DNA of 64,000 nucleotides, taken from contig NC_003283.11 of the NCBI RefSeq assembly GCF_000002985.6, positions 14,198,001 through 14,262,000 of the forward strand, given 5' to 3'. Positions 56,285 through 64,000 of the stretch are shown in pieces. The number at the start of each line of letters is the position of its first letter. Position 1 is the first letter of the stretch. This DNA is from Caenorhabditis elegans. Lineage: Eukaryota > Nematoda > Chromadorea > Rhabditida > Rhabditidae. Below the pieces are notes generated by a model, which saw only the letters and a list, made by a program, of their open reading frames with translations, was not told the origin of the DNA and searched no databases. A program made the translations under genes and the position numbers.

Positions 56285-59110
56285 GGAACTTTTCAAATCG
56301 AAACCGACGATGAAGAATGTAGTTGACTATTGAATTGGTGCCTTTTTATGTAGAAAAAGGATTAAATGTTGAATTTCGAACTGACTTTATTCTTATAATC
56401 TCATTTTTATTACAGATTCCGACTGACTCAACATAAAATAGGTAAACGTTTGCACCGAAAAGTTTGCGGGAAAAGTTAAAGATCAGAAATCGTACTTTTT
56501 TCGAATTGGAAGTCAAGAACCACTGCATAGTTAGAGGTACATTAAACCATCAAATGACTCGCATATTAATAATTTTACCGTACTCGTAATATATTTAATT
56601 CTATCAGTTTTGTGAAGATGTGATTTTGTTGTACACAATTTATCAATGTCGTCTGCACTTTTTCTGTGTTTTCTGAGACAATCTAATAAGTGTAAAATTC
56701 GAATTCTCGTTAAAAAATATTGTATGAGCGTCCAAAAAATCCCATACTTTTCAAAATATTAATTTCGAAGAGTCGGAACTTTGGATTTTATGGTTTATCG
56801 ATCGAAAAAGATATGCCTTTAGTTGTGACGGCATATATATTTTTTAGCCGGAATCTCTGACATACGTCATCACTCAATGCTATTCCCCCTTGGCGGAACA
56901 TTCAAATTTTCATTTAGACCAACCGGGTGGTCGCGTCACTGAAATGGAAAAAAATTTCAAATTTCAAAGACTGAAATGTGATTGAATTTCTTCTTTTGAT
57001 CTCACTCCTTATAATGAGGCAGTGATGTGCATTCAATTTTGCTCATAGCATTTGTACCTTAACTTTATTTATTTATTTTTTTTATATGCTTTCCCCATTA
57101 TCTACACCATTTTTTTAATTTGCGGAAAACAACTTGTCAGATTTCTCTATAAAACCAAAAAAGTTCGAACAACAATTGAATATATAACAAGAATATATTT
57201 GATCTCTGAATGTGTCCCCCACAACGTAGTGATCATGTTAAGCCAATAAATAAATACTGATTTATTCAATTAACTAGAATGAATTGTATAAGTGACCAGA
57301 GACCTTCTCGTCTGAGGGTTGGAAAAACTTAATGAAAAAAAATCCGCAGAACCTGATCTCAGAAAAAAAAGTTTTGAACTTTTCACTCGACTTCATGTTG
57401 AGGAAATGATGAAACTAAAATATTAAAAATCTTCTTTTTTGCGTGTTTCTGTTTCATAGTTTATGTTTTGTCGGTTTTTGGTTCTAGCTTCCCCCAGAAC
57501 TAATTATTCTACCAGAGTAGCATTGCGTCACTTTGAATGTTGGTTTTGAAATGTGTTGTTTTTTTTAATTGTGTTTTTTTATTAAATTTATTTTAACTAT
57601 GCAATAATTTTTTGGTCGGTAAAACTCAATTATTTTGTAAGATATTTTGACATTTTTTTCTTTTTCAAAAATTTAAAAGTGGAGAACCGAATCTGGAAAA
57701 ATATTGTTGCGTTTTTTTCACATAGATATCGGAATCAGGGACAAATTTGGAGTTATTTAAACATCTTTCCCAAATTCTCGACTTAACGATGAAATAATAG
57801 AAATCGACTACTGTAGGCAGCCAAATTTGTAGGTTGGCAATTTCCTAGGTACTGTAGGTTGTCAATCAAGATGCATAGGCATGATACCGGGCCTGCCTAC
57901 ATAAAGCACATCCTAATATTTCCAATTTGAAAAATATATGGTTTGGTTCCACCTCCTGCATATGCGGAATAAAACTAATTTTAACTTGTTTTGCTGGCCA
58001 ACTTTTTTATTAAATTTTTACGCAATGACTTGATATTATAGCGTCTAGCAAACCTAAAGGTTACATTTTGTTCTAGATTAACAATTTGCTAATTTTTACG
58101 TATGACCCATTCATTTTTGATTCAAAAGTTGTAAGATCTACATCGACAAAAATTAGTTATACTCATTTTCAGATGCCCTGATATATTGTTCTCTAAAAAT
58201 AACGAAATTGTTCTATTAACTTTAATTATTTGATTTCAGATGACCAGTTGGCAGGTGCCAATTCGAAAATGGAAAAAAGCGCTTCTGTCAACAGAATTAG
58301 TGTGACAAACAATTCTAGTGAAATTAATTGTTCTGGAAAATTTTATAGGAAAGCTAGACTGATTTAATATATTATCAGAAAAAGTGTGTCTTGAAAATAG
58401 ATTAGAACGTATAAATTCATAATCTGTTCGATCGAAAAATGACCAACAGGTGAATAATTTGCAGACCCATTTATTAAAAAAAAAACTGGTCATGATCTTT
58501 CGATTTGAAAATAGTCACGTATTTACTTTCCAGAATTTTCTAGTTTAATCCAACAAACATAAGTTCTAGAACCTGGTCTACGATCGGTATAATTCAGAGA
58601 CTAAAAAATAATTTGGTATATTTTCGTACAGATTTATAATTGCTATGTATGATGATGTTATTGTCAGAACTGAAAAATAAAGCTTCCTTATTCACATATT
58701 TCTCATGAGATGTGAATAGTTGTACAATCCATTTACGTAGGCTCATGTACTTCCTTCAATTCAAGCTAGGCTCCACCTCTTTTCCCATCCGATATTTGTT
58801 TTTGTCACATTTTCAAATAATCTTCCTTAAAGCACATGTTTTTTCACTTATTTAAAACATTTTCATCTCATGCGATTTTTTAATCATGTGGACTACGTTT
58901 TAAATTAATAATAATTTTTAATTGAAGATAGAGGGGGATTTATTGCAGACAATTTTTAGATGTGCCTCCAGTTTGAAAATTTTCTTGGAAACTGTCAAAA
59001 TAATAACTGTTTCAAATGTACATTTAAAAAATTTTATCGAAATTTTCCTAAAATCTCATGATTATTGATTTTTTTGTTATTCATCCAAAAATATTTTCTT
59101 ATCTTCAGAA
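56285..59110. other. Intergenic stretch upstream of the second sre gene
   Basis: AT-rich with no confident gene. The plus-strand frame at 57052-57249 reads RFLYKTKKVRTTIEYITRIY just before its stop and AATAAATAAA; it could be a leftover 3' exon. GTAGGCAG and GCCTGCC repeat fragments lie at 57815-57900. Confidence 0.4.
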
Positions 59111-59112
59111 AA

Positions 59113-61231
59113 ATGTGCTCCCCGAGCACATCCGACGTCCGTTTCATCACTTTTGTAAATACGACATATATTGAAGCCGAGGGACTTGAAGCAATATTTG
59201 ATCTACTTTTGAAGATTGAAGTTGGATTTCTGGTATTTAGGTAAGTTTTTTTAAATATTTGAAATCAGAATTAAAATTATAATTTGAAGCTTTAATGAAA
59301 TTATGTGTCTATCAATAATTAATCCGAGTATTTCGAAATTGCAAAACTATATCAACTTCAGCACAAAAATTAGTGATAATCGTATTGAAATCAATTCAGG
59401 GCAAGACATATGTAAATCTATAAAACTAATTTTCCAAATTATGAGCTCATTTTGTGTAGAGCAACAATTAATGTTTGACTCTCCACCAAAACATAGGAAA
59501 TTGGAAACACAAATATTTGAAAAAAAGTCCAAAAAATTACAGTTGGATAGAGTTCCTGTATCTCTTCTACTTGTTCATTTTCATCCGATCAATGCATTTC
59601 AATCTAACCTTCTTGTTCATGAATTACGGTGGACAGTACTTTTGCTCAATGCTTTCAAGATGTATTATAGTCTATCAGCAACTGGGAAATGATCCGAATA
59701 GTGAGTTATGGCGATTTTGTTTGAGCGAGATTTTTTTTTAATTGTTATGAATTTCTCGCTGCTATAATAGGGTACATATTAACTATAAATTTCGGTATTG
59801 CTACCTGTTTTTTATCTTAAAATTGTTAACTTAAAATTGTTCCAACACTTTCCTAACTTCCACTTTCTGCAGAACTTAAGGCTTTAAAAAATTGGATGAA
59901 TTAATTTTATTGTATAAGCCTACTTATAAACTCTAATCCACGGAAAATTTAGTCTTTTGTCAAAAAATCAGATTTCGAGTTGAAATAGCTGTCACTATGA
60001 AATCAGAACAAAACTACAAAGTCGAATGATGACTAATATGTAGTTAGAAAAAATATCAAGCAATTTTAAAAATTCAGGGGTTTTTCCCAATTTCTAATTT
60101 TCAGATGATCTGCACAATTGGATTTTGGTTGCCAATTTTGCTCGAACAGTCTGCTTATTTATTGCAATGTACATTCTCCCAATATTTATGATCGAACGAT
60201 GTCTTGCTTCATTCTTTGTAAAAAACTACGAAAAATCCCGCAAAATCTGGGTGTCTCTCATGATTCTCTCCATTTTTCACCCACTTGTTTTTGCATCTGC
60301 TATCGCATATATACAATGTTTGTACCTACCGTACACCTATAGTTATATAAAATTAAAATTTGTAGGTTGGATCCCAGTAGTCGTCCACGTCATCTCTTTT
60401 TTCATTGTTAATATCATTGGATACATAGGGATTCACATTTGTTATTCGTATAATATCAAAAAACATAGAAAATTTTATAGTCCACAATGTATTTCAAGAG
60501 TTACATATGGACTCAGTGAACGATTTCAGTTGGCAGAAAATATCAAAATGTGTAAAGTGAGTTATTTCCTTCATTTATATGAAAAAAAACCAGTTTACTG
60601 CTGCAAGACTGTAAAGTAAAAAATACATACTTTCCAAATGTATGTATTTTTAAAATTAAGAAGAAAGTTTTCTAATTTTAAAAATCTTCAGATTTCAAAA
60701 TTCCAGTTTTTTGAGAAACTTATTTTTCTTGCAGAGAAAAAATTTCAAACAATTTTCAGGAAGTAGATATTGAGCTTCACATTGTGAACATTGTTGAGCT
60801 TTTCACAAAAATCTAACCATTTTAAAATTATCTTATTGAGTTTTATAGGTTCTGAAAAAAGTTCAAATTTCCATTCTCTTCTTCAATATTGGATGTTGTT
60901 CAATTCTTCTAATGGATCATTTTCAAGTGAAAATGATGATAATCTACTGGTCCTATGTGTGCTTCAACTTTTTTGCATTAGTTTATGGAATTACTGTGCC
61001 CATCATTTTGTACTCGGCACTTCCAGAATGGCAGAAGGAAACAAGAAGACTGGTAAGACGAAAACTGGAAATAATAGTTTAATACGGATTCAATTCCAGT
61101 TAAATCTTTGCATTGGAAGACGGAATGTTGGAGAAGAGCCAAAATCGACATTTGGAGAGCAAATGATTTATAATGATCATGCTATAGAATCAAATATTTA
61201 TTTTACTCAATTCAATAAAACTACACATTAA
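59113..61231 (+). CDS. Seven-transmembrane chemoreceptor, sre class (copy 2)
   Basis: Six exons (59113-59240, 59543-59700, 60105-60317, 60366-60556, 60849-61052, 61100-61231) give 341 residues. Exons 1 and 3 and the penultimate exon have the same lengths as in copy 1 (128, 213 and 204 nt). The same hallmarks occur: MHFNLTFLFMNYGGQYFCS, LPIFMIERCLASF, NYEKSRKIWVS and TYGLSERFQLAENIKMCK. The copy has lost the intron that splits the TM5-6 loop in copy 1. Its third intron is only 48 nt and in frame, so read-through would insert 16 residues. The gene looks intact. Confidence 0.9.
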
Positions 61232-61543
61232 TTTTCATTTCGTTTTATTTGCCAAATTACCGAGAAAAACAAAAATTTGACATTTTCAAAGAAATTATTT
61301 TCGAACTCTGATGGTTGCCAATTAAAAAAAAAAAAGTTCACCAACATTACATGGAAACCAACGGAGCTTTTTGTTTTAAAAAACGTTTTGGGAATAATTA
61401 CTAATTGGGGAAAAGGTTACATTTGTTCAAATGTAATTTTACAATTAGCAATCCCACATTTCGAATAAATAACTTTTTGAATATTCAAAATTTTTTATTG
61501 ATTCAATTCCACAATGATCCATCATTATCCTTTTCACACAATT

Positions 61544-62931
61544 TCAGTTATCTTGGAACAAGCATATCATAGAGTCCTCGGTAAACTGATGTTCAACAAA
61601 GCATGGATATTTGATGAGATCCGGAATGGTATTTTTTGATTTGAGATGTTGCAAACAATTCCAGAAATTCGAAGATAGGAAATGAACTTTTTCACAATTT
61701 TCTTGAGATTTCACGAGAAACGATGGCGGGATAGCACAGGTGTTGGTAATATTATGAAGACAAGTCTGAAAAATCAATTTGAATTCAGTAGTAAATTAGA
61801 TTACAAAATACAAATTACTCATTTTCACTATTTTACACCTCAAGCACCAAAATAAAAATTAACAATTCTGCCATTTTGATCACACGAGTCCGCTACTTTT
61901 TGATAATCCTCTTTTGTCAAATTACTAATTTTCAAAAAATCTGCTGACTTTTTGTAATACTCTATCTGATCGTTGCATTCCAGAGCCTCCAATTTCTCAT
62001 AAATTCCACACTCTAGCACTGACGGAATTAGAGCCAATTCCAGAAAGTACTCATAATAGGTATGAAGATATCCAATTACTTCTGTACTACAAAAGTCTCG
62101 AAGAAATGTCATGAAACATGATTTTCCGTGAAAATATGCATGATTTCGAAGAAAAGGGTCTTTCTGAAAGATAAAGTACCGTATTTCCTCTATAAGTCTT
62201 GCACCCCTACGGGCCAATCGAAAATTAGTCTTGCATGCAAGACTAATAGAGGAAATACGGTAATTAATAATACTATTCATAAAATTTTTAAATTAAAACT
62301 AACCGACATGAATTCAAATTGGCCAGTGCAATTATACATATTCATATCTTGAACAATTTTATAAAATTGAGCCATACAGTTAGGAAAATTGCTGTGATTC
62401 CTGAAGAATGAATGAGGATATTTATGGAATAGTTCAAAATGGTAATCTCCTTCTTTACAAGCCATTAGTCGCATGCAACTCTGAAAAAATGAATCATCGA
62501 TTTTATTTATTTTTTAGTCTACTAACCGCTACCTCGAAGCAATACTTTGAAATTTCGTGAAACTCTTGATCTTTCAATGTGACATTCCAGATTGCATCTG
62601 ATGATTGTTCATACTTATTCTCAAAATTTTCAATTTTCTGTCGACACTTTTTCGCAGGCTCCAAGCAATCCATTTCCAGGAAAACCATCGGAACCATTCC
62701 ACATTCTGCATCATATGGCAATCCCCATGGAGACATGTTCACATTTGCATTTTGATGATTTAGAGGATCCTCTGAGTTCCAGGTTCGTGAAAACTTTTGC
62801 AGATGAGTTGGAAACCACGTTGAAAGAAATACAACTGCACTGATATACCCGATTGATAATGCGAAGAATAAACAAAGAATTGCCAAGAATGCAAGGAAAA
62901 TTATAAAAAGGCCCTTGCAGAGCTTCCACAT
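61544..62931 (-). CDS. Membrane-anchored Cys-rich extracellular protein, possibly DUF19-like
   Basis: Four exons (62527-62931, 62304-62480, 61864-62163, 61544-61765), each an exact multiple of three, give 367 residues. A hydrophobic anchor near the start (LFIIFLAFLAILCLFFALSI) is followed by an extracellular region with about 18 Cys, many spaced as C...C in SCMRLMACKEGD, KSCFMTFLRDFC and TCLHNITNTC. The pattern resembles the nematode DUF19 (T20D4.11-like) domain, but this is by eye. The third donor (ATTGTTAAT) is weak, so that junction is least sure. Intron 2 contains a MITE. Confidence 0.7.
62179..62261. mobile_element. 83-bp palindromic MITE, TA-flanked, in an intron
   Basis: The ends are CCGTATTTCCTCTATAAG and CTAATAGAGGAAATACGG, with TA on both sides (62177-62178 and 62262-62263). 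The core TTAGTCTTGCATGCAAGACT is identical to that of the element at 39277-39355. It lies about 15 bases upstream of a splice acceptor of the Cys-rich gene. Confidence 0.85.
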
Positions 62932-62934
62932 TTT

Positions 62935-64000
62935 TTCGGGTTAGCAAACGTCTGGGTTAGTTGAGAAATAAATGAATTTCAAGGGAAAAGAGCGAACAGA
63001 TGCACTTTACGGAAGAAGAGGAATGGCCAAATGCTAATTTCCTTTCTCGTTCGGTGGTTCGTGTGAGCTGAGAGCTATTTTTCAACAAGACAAATGTGTT
63101 TTTAGGGACGTGTCAGATATATTTTGAAGTTGAAAAGAAATTAGAAACCATGCCCATAGAACCTCGTCGGAATTTGATAGGGTCAGCAAATTATATCATC
63201 CATTGATCTTTCCAATCCAAGTCAAGTCAATAACTTTCATAGACAATGTGCTTTCATTTAAACTGATGTCAATCGGACTAGGAAAAACACCACAGATATC
63301 GAACACAGCAATCATCATCATAACAGTCAATCACTTGAATGTAACTCTGAAACAATAATCGAAAATTACTTTAACAATGCATTGTAAAAAATTAAATATA
63401 ACATTTGAAAAACGGAAATGATTGGATTTCCAAAAATCTCCGTATTTTTTTATTTAAATATGTGGCAAAAAACGTACCAAACATGAAGTTCAAACACGTA
63501 AAGTTTCACATTGAGGATGTATTTATTTTTTGTTTTAAATCCTGCTCTAGGTTAGGTAACAGTAGGGCTTTCAGACACCAGCTACTAACTATTGATCATT
63601 GTGGGCCTATATTTTATGCCTGCCTAAAAGAATTTTCCTATGTTTGCAAACTTGTGGATTCGAGCTTTTGGACTCTAACTTCAATTTTTTAAAATTTGTT
63701 TGAGGAATAAAAATTCACGTGTACTTGTGCACCTTGAAGGCATGCAGGCGTTTTGTGCCTACATCACAGCTTGTGATCGATGGACTTTTCTTATTTGTAT
63801 TTCAAACCAGGAAGTTGATTTAAAGCAGACGTAATATTCAATTTTACGACGTTTTCCAATTTTTTCTAAATTTTCTTTGATCTCGCCATGCACTCTTCCT
63901 TCAAGTGTTTTTTGTGCCTAGCAACGTGAATCCGGATTTTGTTTCTGTGTTTTCGGTTCGAAAAATCATAAATTTCAGTGTTAAGTACCATGTCGCCTAG
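62935..64000. other. Upstream and intergenic region to the window end
   Basis: AT-rich with no confident gene. GCCTGCCTAAAAG at 63619 and GCATGCAGGCG at 63741 belong to the dispersed GTAGGCAGGC-type repeat. Confidence 0.45.

Overview
The window looks like nuclear DNA from a Caenorhabditis nematode, most likely C. elegans itself. It is AT-rich. Introns are short (several of 41-50 bases) with TTTTCAG-type acceptors. The gene families are nematode chemoreceptors (str and sre classes), an M13 metallopeptidase and a BTB protein. Dispersed repeats of C. elegans type are abundant, including the GTAGGCAGGC family and pieces containing GCGTAAATCGACAC. The mix of lineage-expanded families and transposons is typical of an autosome arm.

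Layout. 1-9.5 kb is repeat and transposon territory. Its centre is a complete Mutator-like element (2488-7758) with a perfect 9-bp target duplication, long terminal inverted repeats made of 64-bp tandem units, and a spliced but N-terminally incomplete transposase. Behind it, a palindromic element carries a hAT-like and a 181-bp insertion, each with a perfect 8-bp duplication. 9.6-22.6 kb holds a BTB gene, a complete str receptor, a multi-pass membrane protein with BI-1-like features, a 13-exon neprilysin-like metallopeptidase and a tiny predicted secreted peptide. 22.7-33.3 kb is gene-poor, with one poorly defined minus-strand gene. A Gln(CUG) tRNA lies at 33364. 34.3-38.0 kb holds an equilibrative nucleoside transporter and, immediately upstream on the same strand, a Lon-proteolytic-domain-like protein. 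38-41 kb holds further DNA transposons. 41.5-43.2 kb holds two minus-strand genes, one encoding a secreted Gly/Ala/Pro/Gln repeat protein.

46-63 kb is a locally duplicated accessory cluster. Two sre receptor genes flank six paralogous small secreted-protein genes (here A-F). All six share a 147-nt middle exon, a CNGKNKKTC-like motif and a DFGxYMTGNKK-like motif. C carries a nonsense codon and a mariner-like insertion. B has lost its second splice donor. The rest look intact. C, D and E also share an upstream promoter block. A membrane-anchored Cys-rich protein with a DUF19-like pattern follows.

The genes do not form one pathway. They look like chemosensory receptors, secreted or membrane proteins and mobile DNA. 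The least explained items are the six-gene secreted family and the Lon-like gene next to the nucleoside transporter. All exon models were built by hand from splice signals and reading-frame continuity; no database search was run.
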